Positions 26,975-35,770 of a stretch of DNA of 64,000 bases are shown here, piece after piece. The first letter of the stretch is position 1; the number at the start of each line of letters is the position of its first letter. Position numbers and translations under genes: made by a program. The notes under the pieces were generated by a model. The model was not told the DNA's origin, did not search any database, and saw nothing but the letters and a program-made list of their open reading frames with translations. Origin of the DNA: Bryobacterales bacterium (GTDB taxonomy: Bacteria > Acidobacteriota > Terriglobia > Bryobacterales > Bryobacteraceae); NCBI GenBank assembly GCA_020847045.1, contig JADLCT010000048.1, positions 1-64,000 on the forward strand. The letters are read 5' to 3'.

Positions 26975-28228
26975 CTACCGCCCCTGGATGAGGCGTTCGA
27001 TCAGCGTAGCGATCGTCTGGTGCTCCACGGCGCTGTTCAATCGCAGTACGTTCGACATGAGCGCAACCAGATACACCTTGTCCGCCGATTCCACAATAGC
27101 CACCGAGTGCATCAGGTTCACCTTGTTGCCCCTGTACTGAAGACACTTGAAGCCAGGCTCGGACGCGCACTCGAATAACGAACCGCTCTTGAAATACACG
27201 CGCGCGTTGGCCAGCGCGGGTGACGAGGCGTAGCGGTAGCGCGGCCGCGAAAAATAGATGAGCCGCTTCAGTTCCAGGCTCGACCACGCATCCACCAGGC
27301 GGCCCTGCTCCACGCGCACCAGCAGCCGCAGCAGTTCGTTCGGCGTCGCGTAGCTGCCCGAGCCGGGAAACACTTTGCCGCCTCCCGACGTGAAGAGCGT
27401 GCCCACGCGCAGCTTGTTCGTGTCGAGCCCGCTCAATGTCAACGCGTCCTGCTGGGGCGCAAGCGACTTGGCGGTCCTCTCGGACGCGCCCAGTCCCGCC
27501 AGCCAGGCGTCGGCTTGCTTCGGACCATCTCCCGAGCGCATGAGCGGATACTGCGCGCCATACTGCCGCAGCAGCACGGACTCCTTCCACACCTGCGACG
27601 CCGCCGCGTTCGAGCTTTGGCTCAGCATGTGGTCCAGCCATTCGTAGAGGTTGAACTTGTCGCCCGTCTCCAGCCGCCGGTTCACAATTGCCGGCTGGCC
27701 GTCATTGTAGAAAGGGACCGTCTTTCCGTCACGATACACAACCGGCTCGGCGGCGATGACGGTTTCGCGCAGCAGCTTCTCACGCGCGGCCGTATCGTTC
27801 GGGAAGATGCGTTTCAGCTCGCCCATCACGCCGGAGGCGACAAACAGCTTGGCCACGCTGCCGGGAATGTACTTCTCATCGGCGCGCAGCGCGGCGTAGC
27901 GCGGCGCATGGGGATTCGTGATGTCGAGCAGCGCGATGTTGTAACTCCCGTCGCGGCTGGCGAAGATCGCCTCCAGCCCCGCCTGCAGCTTCGCGTCGCG
28001 CGCCGTGGCCGAAGTGATGTCGAAGCGCTCATTCACTCCCCGCAGGTGGAGCTTCACGTCAGCCATGGTGGCCAGGGCTCCGGGGGGCAGCTTCACCGTC
28101 TGCCGGATCTTATTCTGGTTGGAGAGCGCGTAGCCCTTCAACCGGCGGATTCCCGTGTGTTCGAACCCGTCCAGAGGGTAGCTTTGAGCCAGCGGCGCAA
28201 GCAGCAGCAGTACAATCGCCCATTTCAC
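26975..28228 (-). CDS. Exported serine beta-lactamase-like hydrolase
   Basis: The 417-residue protein has a signal peptide (MKWAIVLLLLAPLAQS) and the three class A beta-lactamase/DD-peptidase motifs: S124-x-x-K127 in IPGSVAKLFV, SxN at 205-207 in LSQSSNAAAS, and K347-S-G in FKSGSLFE. It is therefore a probable periplasmic serine acyl-transfer enzyme acting on peptidoglycan peptides or a related amide. It is longer than resistance beta-lactamases and lacks an obvious omega-loop ExxLN. Its start overlaps the dikinase-like gene stop (ATGA), so it is the last gene of an operon of three exported proteins. Confidence 0.75.
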   Translation of the reverse strand: MKWAIVLLLLAPLAQSYPLDGFEHTGIRRLKGYALSNQNKIRQTVKLPPGALATMADVKLHLRGVNERFDITSATARDAKLQAGLEAIFASRDGSYNIALLDITNPHAPRYAALRADEKYIPGSVAKLFVASGVMGELKRIFPNDTAAREKLLRETVIAAEPVVYRDGKTVPFYNDGQPAIVNRRLETGDKFNLYEWLDHMLSQSSNAAASQVWKESVLLRQYGAQYPLMRSGDGPKQADAWLAGLGASERTAKSLAPQQDALTLSGLDTNKLRVGTLFTSGGGKVFPGSGSYATPNELLRLLVRVEQGRLVDAWSSLELKRLIYFSRPRYRYASSPALANARVYFKSGSLFECASEPGFKCLQYRGNKVNLMHSVAIVESADKVYLVALMSNVLRLNSAVEHQTIATLIERLIQGR

Positions 28229-31122
28229 GGCGTCACCACCGCGTCAACTCTCACCATGCCGGCCGCCGGACGCCCTTCCAGGCTCGACAACTGCTGCAAC
28301 AGAGCGACCTCCTGGAAACGAACGAGCGGCCGTATCTGGAACAGCCGCAGCATTCCTTTTTCAAAACCAAATTCGATGTCCCACGGCAGCTCTCCCGCCG
28401 CGGCGGCCTTCACCGGAGGATACTTCTTCTTTACTTCGGCCACCATGGAACGCAGTTGCGCGATCTCGTCCTGGGAGAGCAGATAGTCTTCCTTCAGAGG
28501 CGGCAGATTTACGAAGCCGCCCGTGGGCTTCACGACGCGCCGGTACGCCGCTCGCGCCTGCTGCAACAGCCTCACGCCGCCGTCCGGCAACAGCAGAAGG
28601 CTTTCGGCCACGCCGCCATCCACCACCGCGCTGGCGCCCTCGCTCACGTTCACCGTCGTCTCGTCCCTCGCGCCTGTTTCCAGGTTCAACGTGGCGATGA
28701 CGCCGCTCTTGTCCGACGGCACCGAGCGCATCACGATCACCGACGGATACACGCGTTCGCTGCCGCGCAGGGCGCGGTTGCGCCATTCAAACGCGCGGTC
28801 CGAATACGGCGACGCCCACACTTCGCGAACAGCTTCGAAGATGTTCTCCACGCCCACCACGTTCGGTACCGTTTTGTTCAGTCCGGCACCCGTGAATTCG
28901 GGTAGATCCTCGGCGTTCGTGTCGCTGCGTACAAAAGCGCCATAGCGTTCGCCAGGACCGAGCACGCGCGGCAACTCCGCGCGCAGAGCATCGCGGAATT
29001 CCGTCAGCAGGGGCATCGTCTGAATCGTCTTTCGCCAGGCCGCCAGGTGCGGCGCCATGAACCGGTTGATCTCCGCCGCCTCGGCGCCCCGCGCGCGCAT
29101 CCGTTCCACCTCGGCGAAGCGCGCCTCGATTTCTTCGCGCAGTGTCTTACCGCTCGAATCCAACACGCGGTCGATATGCGCGCGGAAGACGCCGAACGGA
29201 ATCACTACGCCCGGCGCAACCTGGTTGGGAAAGTAGCCGGCCAGTTCGCCCAGGTTCGCCGCCTTGGGCCCTACGAGGACGCCCGAATCGGTGGTTCGCA
29301 GCGAAGTGAGCGGAATCAGTTTGCGGTTGTCCAGGTTCAAGCGCGAGGTGTCCAGTGGAATGCGCGCGCGCTGCGCGGCGGCTGGCTGCCCCAGCCAAAG
29401 CTTCTTTTCCTCCGCGTTCAGCGAGGTGGTTTCGCGTAGAATCACCACCTGGCGCGGCGTCACGGCAAAAAACACCTCTTGCTCATTATGTTTTTCCAGA
29501 GCGTCCAGGAGCGACGACGGCACGGTGGCGTTCGGAATCCCGAGATTAGCCGCCAGGATCTGGGTGTGCGAAAGCGCATTGCCACTGTCCAGCGTGAGAA
29601 TTCCCGCCACCGGCTTCAGATCGGACACCGTCTCGGGCAGAACATAGATACCCTTGGGATCCAGGTTGCCGGCGGCGTCCAGCGGATCGCGTATGATGCG
29701 CAGCTTGCCCACGGCGACGCCGGGATTCAATCCGGCCACGCCGGCCGCCACGCTCTGGCCGAACACGGTATGCACGATGCCTGCTGCCGTGTTGGCGTCC
29801 CGCGCCAGCACATCGAGCGAAGCCGTCATGGGCAGCGCCACGGAGCTGCGCAACAGGTGATCGACAATGGTCACCGCCAGCGGCTCGACGGCGCTCCAGT
29901 GCCGGCCCACGGGGCCGAAGTCCCGCGCCACTGCCGCCCGCGACCACTCCGCCGCTCGCGCCACATACTGCACCGAGCGGCGCCAAGCCTCGGGCTCCCA
30001 TTCCGGCCGCGCCACCATCGCGCCCAGCTCGGCGTGCAGCGCATCATACTGCCGCATGGACAGCAGACCTGCTCCCGCCGCCAGCGCGAACCACTGCCGC
30101 TGGCGCTCCAGCATCTCGCGGCGCGTCCTCGCCTCGGGCTTCTTCATCGTGAAGGCGTGCTCCAGGATGGCCGCGTTCCAGTCCAGCAGGGCGGTATTCG
30201 CCGTTCCATCTTTCGCGCTCTCCACGCCCCGGCGTATGGCCAGAACGGCTCCGGCGGCCTCCCGCAACCATTCGCCGTTGTCGCGCGCCCCGGCCAGCTT
30301 CGGAACCATCTCCTTGAACGCGGCGGGCAGGCCTGGCGCAACGCGCGACGAATCGCGCCCGCTATACTGCTCGCGCAGCTTCTCCAGCAGCTCCTTCAAC
30401 AACGGCTGTGACGCCTCGGGAATCTTGTCGAGCTTCGCGTAGGTTTCCACGCGTTGGATATCGCTCGAACTGGGCACCGAGTGGATCTTCGCGCGAATTA
30501 CCTGGAAGCGCCGGTCGAGATCGGCCAGCGCCGTGGCCAGATTCCGTATCCGTTTCACGCGGCTATCGGCGGTCCCATGCGGCAGCGCCGCCACCAACTG
30601 TGCAGCCAGAAAGTAGTTCTTGCGGTTCCACTCTGGATCGCTGAGCAGGCGCGCCAGCAACGCCCGGCCGGCCTTCTCCTCGTCCTCAATCTGCCGTGCG
30701 CCGCGGTAGCCCGTCGAATTGGCGTAAATCCAGCCGCGTTTCGCCTCGAACAGGTAGATCTCGAGGATCATCTCCTTCAAACGCCAGTGGTCGCGCGCCG
30801 CGTCGAAGGCCTGGTCGAAGGGCAGCGCGGTAAGAATCGTGCCCACATCCATACCCCAGGCGGCCAGTTGCTTGGCTTGCGGCGAAAGCTCGGCGTGCTG
30901 CACGCCGCCCCCGTGCTCGCGGCAGGGCGTCCCGGCCGGCGGCAGCACCGAGCCGTCTTTGCACCACCAACGAATCTGCAGGTATGGCCCCTTGGGGCTG
31001 GCCTCGAACTGCTTCACGATGCGCGAGGCGTCCTGCGACTGCCGGGGAGTCATCGGCTCCACCAGCCCGTCGCCGCGCAGCGCCGAGGCGGACAAAATCA
31101 CAATCGCCAGCGTGTGTCTCAT
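28225..31122 (-). CDS. Exported PEP-synthase/glucan-water-dikinase-like protein
   Basis: The 965-residue protein has a likely signal peptide (MRHTLAIVILSASALRG) and an alpha-helical region to about residue 430. A swivelling phosphohistidine domain follows, with H519 in GNALSHTQILAANLGIP, then an ATP-grasp domain (about 600-955) with VGPKAANLGELAGYF, FVRSDTNAEDLPEFTG and the terminal FQIRPLV. The His-then-ATP-grasp order is that of glucan water dikinases and the reverse of PPDK/PEP synthase. Catalytic residues look intact. Export would be unusual, since ATP is in the cytoplasm. Its start follows directly after the stop of the 31123-32199 gene. Confidence 0.7.
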   Translation of the reverse strand: MRHTLAIVILSASALRGDGLVEPMTPRQSQDASRIVKQFEASPKGPYLQIRWWCKDGSVLPPAGTPCREHGGGVQHAELSPQAKQLAAWGMDVGTILTALPFDQAFDAARDHWRLKEMILEIYLFEAKRGWIYANSTGYRGARQIEDEEKAGRALLARLLSDPEWNRKNYFLAAQLVAALPHGTADSRVKRIRNLATALADLDRRFQVIRAKIHSVPSSSDIQRVETYAKLDKIPEASQPLLKELLEKLREQYSGRDSSRVAPGLPAAFKEMVPKLAGARDNGEWLREAAGAVLAIRRGVESAKDGTANTALLDWNAAILEHAFTMKKPEARTRREMLERQRQWFALAAGAGLLSMRQYDALHAELGAMVARPEWEPEAWRRSVQYVARAAEWSRAAVARDFGPVGRHWSAVEPLAVTIVDHLLRSSVALPMTASLDVLARDANTAAGIVHTVFGQSVAAGVAGLNPGVAVGKLRIIRDPLDAAGNLDPKGIYVLPETVSDLKPVAGILTLDSGNALSHTQILAANLGIPNATVPSSLLDALEKHNEQEVFFAVTPRQVVILRETTSLNAEEKKLWLGQPAAAQRARIPLDTSRLNLDNRKLIPLTSLRTTDSGVLVGPKAANLGELAGYFPNQVAPGVVIPFGVFRAHIDRVLDSSGKTLREEIEARFAEVERMRARGAEAAEINRFMAPHLAAWRKTIQTMPLLTEFRDALRAELPRVLGPGERYGAFVRSDTNAEDLPEFTGAGLNKTVPNVVGVENIFEAVREVWASPYSDRAFEWRNRALRGSERVYPSVIVMRSVPSDKSGVIATLNLETGARDETTVNVSEGASAVVDGGVAESLLLLPDGGVRLLQQARAAYRRVVKPTGGFVNLPPLKEDYLLSQDEIAQLRSMVAEVKKKYPPVKAAAAGELPWDIEFGFEKGMLRLFQIRPLVRFQEVALLQQLSSLEGRPAAGMVRVDAVVTP

Positions 31123-32199
31123 CTACTGCGGTTTCGGCGGCTCTTCCTTCCGCCCCTCCTCCGGTAAGGCGTCCGGGATGTCGAACGTGATGGCCGTGTC
31201 GGCTCCGAATTTCCGGTACATGCGGAACTCCGTTTCGTTCTTGGCCAGGTACTTCGCCTCGCGCATCTTCACCGTGTACTTCAGCGGCAGCATGTATTCA
31301 GAGCCGCCGATTTTCACGAAATCGTAGTCCAGAACCGTGCCCGCCTGCTGTACGGGAAACGAAGGCGGAATTCCTTCGGCCTCCAACGTGAGCCTCGCGA
31401 TCATTTGCGTGTCGCGATCCACATAAACCAGCCCATGATAACCCGGCGTGATCGTCTGGGAGCGCTGGTAGCTGACCGTCCACTTCGACCTGTCCTGGCG
31501 CACGTGGTACTGGATGACATGCATGCGGCGTCCGCCCAGCGTGGCCCATCGCGCCCACTGGAACGCGGCTTCCGAAGAGGGTTCGAAAACCTCTTTCAAC
31601 ATCGAGCCGAACTCGCCCGTCGAAATCGCGCCGTCCACGCGGTCCAACCCAACCTCGGCCGGCGCCCCGTTCATCAGCATGATTTTGTAATCTTCCTTCT
31701 GTTCAAAGTAGGAAAGACGCACGGTGATCACATCCTGCCGCCGCCAGAACTCCAACCCCGTCGGATCGTAGTAGCGGCGGATCACCTGCGTGCAGATGAA
31801 GTCCGGCAGCCGCTTCGTATAGTTCAACGCGTATTCGCGCAGGTGTTCGATCAAGGCGCGCTGCTCGGTGGCCGTGGGAGGGTCGGGCAGTTTGAAGACG
31901 GGCTTGGGAGCGGGCGGAGGGGGTGGCGCCAAACGTTTCGAATCTTCAAAGATCGTCCGCAGCGCCTCGGCCGTCCGCTGGCCCACGCCATAGCTGAGCA
32001 TGGTGGTGAGCTCGTCTTCGCTCATCCGCTCGCGCAACTTCACGTTCTTCAAATACGAGGCAACCTTCTTATCATCCTGCTTGAGCTTGGCCGCCGATTC
32101 GACAAACGAATCAAGCTGCCGCAGAGACATGCGCGCTTGCGCGTACAGGCACACGGCCAGCACGAGCGGCGCCAGCCAGACGATGCGAACGGCTCTCAT
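31123..32199 (-). CDS. Exported protein of an acidobacterial family (xxFICTQ motif)
   Basis: The 358-residue protein has a signal peptide (IVWLAPLVLAVCLYAQ) and a helical charged segment. A proline-rich linker follows (APPPPPAPKPVFKLPDPP), then a beta-rich domain containing YTKRLPDFICTQVIRRYYDP, a motif recurrent in exported proteins of Bryobacter/Solibacter relatives. The function is unknown; the C-terminal domain resembles outer-surface lipocalin-like barrels only in composition. The stop codon is immediately followed by the ATG of the dikinase-like gene, so both are translated from one mRNA. It begins 60 bp after the SGNH hydrolase gene. Confidence 0.65.
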   Translation of the reverse strand: MRAVRIVWLAPLVLAVCLYAQARMSLRQLDSFVESAAKLKQDDKKVASYLKNVKLRERMSEDELTTMLSYGVGQRTAEALRTIFEDSKRLAPPPPPAPKPVFKLPDPPTATEQRALIEHLREYALNYTKRLPDFICTQVIRRYYDPTGLEFWRRQDVITVRLSYFEQKEDYKIMLMNGAPAEVGLDRVDGAISTGEFGSMLKEVFEPSSEAAFQWARWATLGGRRMHVIQYHVRQDRSKWTVSYQRSQTITPGYHGLVYVDRDTQMIARLTLEAEGIPPSFPVQQAGTVLDYDFVKIGGSEYMLPLKYTVKMREAKYLAKNETEFRMYRKFGADTAITFDIPDALPEEGRKEEPPKPQ

Positions 32200-32259
32200 A
32201 TAGATATTGTCGTAGCAGGACCGCTCCCGGTTTCAACGCTTCCCGCGGCCGGGCCACGC

Positions 32260-33342
32260 CTAAAACGGACACCGCTTTTTCTTCGCGGGCGTGGCGGCCG
32301 GTTTGGTCAACTCGTGAATGGCGTCCTGCACCAGCGGCGCCATGGCCCGATAGCCAGCCGCGTTCGGGTGCAATCCGTCGTCGGCCAGATCCGCCTTCAT
32401 CATGCCGCGCTCGTCCTTCATGGCGGCGGCATAGTCGAGGTAGGTGATTCCGTGCTGCGCCGCGTACGCGCGCGCCCAGGAGTTGATAGCCTCGATTTGC
32501 GCCGGAGGGCGTCGCTTGGAGATCTCAAACGCCGGGTTCACATCCTTGTGGTAATCGCTCACCGGCAGGACGCTGGCCAGAATCAGCTTGATCTTGTGCT
32601 GCGCGCAGAGATCGGCAATCAGGGAAATGTTGCCGGTCACGGCCTCCACCGGAATCTGGCGCGCCAGGTCGTTGGTGCCGCCCAGAAGCACCATCACCTC
32701 CGGCTTCAGGTCGATCACGTCGGCCTTCATCCGTCCCAACATCTGGGAGGTGATCTGGCCGCTAATGCCCCGGTTCACAAAATCGCGGTCAGGAAAGTAC
32801 TCGTTCAGACGCCAGCCGTCCGTAATGGAATCACCCAGGAACACGACGCGCGGCTTGCCGGCCGCGGGCGGTCCCAGACGTGCATTCGCCTCGGCGTAAC
32901 GATGCAGATTATCGCGGTCGGGCGAACGAAGCTGCGTCTCCTTGGCCTCCAGCATGGCCGCAAAACTGGTTTCGGCGCGTTCAACGGCTTCCCTCAGCTC
33001 GGCGAACTGGCGTTTGGCCTCGGCCGGGAACGGAAACGGCTTGGGCAGAGCGTCGGCCAGCGCGAGATAGGCCCGCACGTTGCGCATAATTTCCAGGTGC
33101 ATCGGCGAATACGGCTGCGTCGGCGCAATTTTCAGATTCGCCACCGCCTGCCGGGCATTCTCCATAACCGGAGCCGCGGCCCGCGCCAGTCCGGGTACGG
33201 CCGACATGGTGGAATCCATCAGTTGCAACGTGCGCGTGTAGAGCGCGTTGTACTGGGAATAGGTCAGCAGTGCCTGATCCTGCGCCGGCGCTCCGGCCAC
33301 GCCGAACCACAGCATGGCGCACGCCACCGAAAACCATCTCAT
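32260..33342 (-). CDS. Exported SGNH/GDSL-type hydrolase
   Basis: The 360-residue protein has a signal peptide (WFSVACAMLWFGVAGAPAQ), a helical N-terminal region to about residue 160, and a C-terminal SGNH hydrolase domain. Block I is FLGDSITDGW with nucleophile S172, block II NRGISGQ, block III LLGGTNDLA and block V DGLHPNAAGY with the catalytic Asp-His. These enzymes deacetylate or de-esterify polysaccharides, lipids or glycans. GGAGGGGAG precedes the ATG, which overlaps the DUF3108 stop (ATGA). Confidence 0.85.
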   Translation of the reverse strand: MRWFSVACAMLWFGVAGAPAQDQALLTYSQYNALYTRTLQLMDSTMSAVPGLARAAAPVMENARQAVANLKIAPTQPYSPMHLEIMRNVRAYLALADALPKPFPFPAEAKRQFAELREAVERAETSFAAMLEAKETQLRSPDRDNLHRYAEANARLGPPAAGKPRVVFLGDSITDGWRLNEYFPDRDFVNRGISGQITSQMLGRMKADVIDLKPEVMVLLGGTNDLARQIPVEAVTGNISLIADLCAQHKIKLILASVLPVSDYHKDVNPAFEISKRRPPAQIEAINSWARAYAAQHGITYLDYAAAMKDERGMMKADLADDGLHPNAAGYRAMAPLVQDAIHELTKPAATPAKKKRCPF

Positions 33343-34037
33343 GAACTCCCCTCCTTCACGAGGTCGATTGTGACTGTTCCGAAAAACAGCGACATCTGCA
33401 TGCGCACCCGCACCGGCAGGCGCCGCGCATCGTCGCTGAGCCAGAAAAACATTCTGCCGCTACGGCGGTAGATGACGCCATTCATCAATCCGGCCTCATA
33501 TTTCACCGTGTTGAACTCGCCCGCCTCGGTCTTCACCCTTTCCTTGCCCACCACGCGAACCTTCACCTGCTCATACTTGCGGCCGTCGCTGATCGGCATG
33601 GTGAACTCGCCCGTGCGCGCGGGACCGGCGCGCAAGCTGGCCAGCGCGCTGATGACGTCGTGCACGCAGGAGGGCACGTTCAACTCCGCCGTCCTCACGG
33701 TTTCGTTCTTCTCCACGTCGGTTTCGAGGTAGGTACTCTTGCCCGCCGCCTGGGGAAAGGTGGCCCGCGCCTCCCGCCGTTTCTTCCCCTCCTCGATCTT
33801 GAACAGGATCGAATCCGAACAGTGGCCCTTGGCGCGGAACTGAACGCGGTAGTCGTCGTTCACACGGTATAGCTTCGAGACGAACCCGGCGCTTTGCAGC
33901 GTCATGTGCGCCGAGGTGTCCGTGTAGGTGAGCGCGATATCGCCGGCATGCATCAACCGCCACTCCGCCTTGTAGTGAAACACCTCGCCCGCGCATAACG
34001 GCGCGCAAAGCCAAGCCCAGATCAGCGCCTTCCTCAT
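33339..34037 (-). CDS. Exported DUF3108 family protein
   Basis: The 232-residue protein starts with a signal peptide (ALIWAWLCAPLCAG) and matches the DUF3108 pattern: GEVFHYKAEWRLMHAGDIALTYTD near the start, internal beta strands, and a C-terminal GRMFFWLSDDARRLPVRVRM. DUF3108 proteins are predicted periplasmic or outer-membrane proteins with a beta-barrel-like fold, function unknown. It overlaps both neighbours by 4 bp (ATGA), so three genes (34309 to 32260) are translationally coupled. Confidence 0.8.
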   Translation of the reverse strand: MRKALIWAWLCAPLCAGEVFHYKAEWRLMHAGDIALTYTDTSAHMTLQSAGFVSKLYRVNDDYRVQFRAKGHCSDSILFKIEEGKKRREARATFPQAAGKSTYLETDVEKNETVRTAELNVPSCVHDVISALASLRAGPARTGEFTMPISDGRKYEQVKVRVVGKERVKTEAGEFNTVKYEAGLMNGVIYRRSGRMFFWLSDDARRLPVRVRMQMSLFFGTVTIDLVKEGSS

Positions 34038-34309
34038 GATTCCATCAGGTGCTGGAACTCATAGGGGTCCAGACCCATGCGCTCCATCTGCCGGGGCAGT
34101 TCGCCGCGCAGCGCTTCCGGCGTCACACGAACCCAGGCTTCCACCACGATGTTCGTATTCACGCGCGCCAGGCCCGCGGTTTCGGCCAGCGCTTCAGCCT
34201 CCTCGCGGAAGCCACGCTCCATCTGCTGCCGCACCGGCAGCGGCGTCGATAACAGAATCTGCCGCAGCAGATCCTCGCTCGCATCGTTCCAATCCATGGG
34301 CATTCGCAA
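34034..34309 (-). CDS. Small protein resembling the PCP_red (protochlorophyllide reductase C-terminal) domain
   Basis: The 91-residue protein has MDWNDASEDLLRQILLSTP followed by PLPVRQQMERGFREEAEALA, which fits the pattern of the short helical PCP_red domain. In phototrophs that domain ends the B subunit of dark-operative protochlorophyllide reductase, but it also occurs alone in non-phototrophs. No other pigment gene is here. ATGs at 34309 and 34303 are both possible starts. The gene is first in the overlapping DUF3108-SGNH operon, so its role may lie there. Family assignment rests on motif reading only. Confidence 0.5.
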   Translation of the reverse strand: MRMPMDWNDASEDLLRQILLSTPLPVRQQMERGFREEAEALAETAGLARVNTNIVVEAWVRVTPEALRGELPRQMERMGLDPYEFQHLMES

Positions 34310-34404
34310 CTCGGGTGGCCGCGACTAATCAGACCGCGACTCAGGTGACCATGGTAGCGCGCCTGGACACATGGGCGTTTCGCCCGCGGCGCCGTCCGCG
34401 CCGT

Positions 34405-34410
34405 TACACT
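34405..34410 (+). promoter_or_regulatory. -10 box for a leaderless mRNA, hemerythrin gene
   Basis: TACACT lies 6 nt before the TTG at 34417. The AGAGG in between is too close to the start codon to act as a normal ribosome site. Confidence 0.4.
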
Positions 34411-34416
34411 AGAGGT

Positions 34417-34857
34417 TTGCAGCGCCACCCTTCACTCATCCCGCTTTCCCACCAGCACCACAATGGTCTCGCCCTGTGCGTGATGGCCTTCCGGGGCCTG
34501 GAGACCAGCGCGGACGAGGCCAGCATCCGCCACTGGTGCCAACGCGCCGTCGAGCGGTTCGACATCGAACTGGTGAACCACTTCGAGTTGGAAGAACAGC
34601 TTGTATTCCCGCTTCTGCCCGGCGCGATGGCCGCTCGCCTGGCCGCCGAGCACCGTGAGTTGGAACGCCTGGCCGCCACTGTGCGGCGCGAACCCGCTCG
34701 CGACCCGCTGGAAGCCTTCCTCACGCTGCTGCGCGCGCACATCCGGCTCGAGGAAAATGAATTCTTCCAACTGGTCCAATCCACTGCGCCCGCCGGGCAG
34801 TTGGAATCCATCGGCCCGGAGATCAGCCGCCGCGCCGTACGCGTGGCGCTGACATAG
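34417..34857 (+). CDS. Hemerythrin-like domain protein
   Basis: This is a four-helix di-iron protein that may bind oxygen or nitric oxide or act in iron handling. The HHE-type ligands are visible: SHQHHNGL near the start, NHFELEEQLVFPLL, AEHRELERL, and LRAHIRLEENEFF. Length is 146 residues from the TTG at 34417. No ATG precedes the domain within reach, and a TACACT box 6 nt upstream supports this TTG as the start of a leaderless message. It lies 25 bp before purC. Confidence 0.8.
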   Translation: MQRHPSLIPLSHQHHNGLALCVMAFRGLETSADEASIRHWCQRAVERFDIELVNHFELEEQLVFPLLPGAMAARLAAEHRELERLAATVRREPARDPLEAFLTLLRAHIRLEENEFFQLVQSTAPAGQLESIGPEISRRAVRVALT

Positions 34858-34882
34858 ACCGCAAGGACAACCCGTTATCCGT

Positions 34883-35770
34883 ATGAGCCAAGTTCTGTTG
34901 GAATCCCATCTGCCCGGCTTCGAGCTGGTGTCGCGCGGCAAGGTGCGCGACGTGTATGCCGTTGGCGAGGATCTTCTCATCGTCGCCACGGACCGCATCT
35001 CCGCCTTCGACTATATCCTCCCCACGGGCATCGAGGACAAAGGGCGCGTCCTCACGCAACTCTCCATCTTCTGGTTCGACTTTCTCAAGGATCTCGTGCC
35101 CACGCACTTCCTCACGGCCGACATTGAGCTCGACCCCGCCCCGCTGCGCGCCTTTCGCGGCCAGTTGGAAGGGCGCTCCATGCTGGTGCGCCGCGCCCAG
35201 ATGATCGACGTGGAGTGCGTGGCGCGCGGCTATCTGTCCGGCTCAGGCTGGAAAGACTACAAGGCCACCGGCGCGGTGTGCGGCATCCCTCTGCCCGCCG
35301 GCATGCGCGAAAGCGAACGGCTGCCGGAGCCCATCTACACGCCCGCTTCCAAGGCTACCTCCGGACACGACGAAAACATCAGCATGGGCGAGGTGGTGCG
35401 CCGCGTGGGTCCGGAAACGGCCGCCCGCCTGCGGGACCTCACCCTGGCGATCTACAACCGGGCCGCCGCCTACGCCTCGACGCGCGGCATCATTCTGGCC
35501 GACACCAAGTTTGAATTCGGCTTTGCCGGGGGCATTCTCACGCTGGGAGACGAGGTGCTGACGCCGGACAGCTCGCGCTTCTGGCCCGCCGGTTCGTATG
35601 AGCCCGGCCATGCGCAGCCCTCCTTCGACAAGCAGTATGTGCGCGACTACCTGGAGAGCATCCGTTGGAACAAGCAGCCGCCCGCGCCCGCGCTGCCTGC
35701 CGAGGTGGCCTCCAGCACCAGCGGCAAGTACCGCGAGGCCTACCGGATTCTGACGGGTAAGCGCTTATGA
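34883..35770 (+). CDS. purC: SAICAR synthetase
   Basis: PurC joins CAIR and aspartate using ATP in purine synthesis. The 295-residue protein is the longer bacterial/yeast-like type. Seen motifs are LVSRGKVRDVYAVGEDLLIV at the ATP site, TDRISAFDYILPTGIEDKG, the SAICAR synthetase signature VECVARGYLSGSGWKDY, and the second signature LADTKFEFGF. Its stop overlaps cvpA in ATGA. purB, a later step, is at 50590, so purine genes are dispersed here. Confidence 0.95.
   Translation: MSQVLLESHLPGFELVSRGKVRDVYAVGEDLLIVATDRISAFDYILPTGIEDKGRVLTQLSIFWFDFLKDLVPTHFLTADIELDPAPLRAFRGQLEGRSMLVRRAQMIDVECVARGYLSGSGWKDYKATGAVCGIPLPAGMRESERLPEPIYTPASKATSGHDENISMGEVVRRVGPETAARLRDLTLAIYNRAAAYASTRGIILADTKFEFGFAGGILTLGDEVLTPDSSRFWPAGSYEPGHAQPSFDKQYVRDYLESIRWNKQPPAPALPAEVASSTSGKYREAYRILTGKRL

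Noticed and set aside
31405..33471. 688-residue plus-strand ORF opposite two exported protein genes
   Set aside because: It is a GC-rich antisense shadow; the minus-strand genes have signal peptides and SGNH motifs, the plus frame has none.
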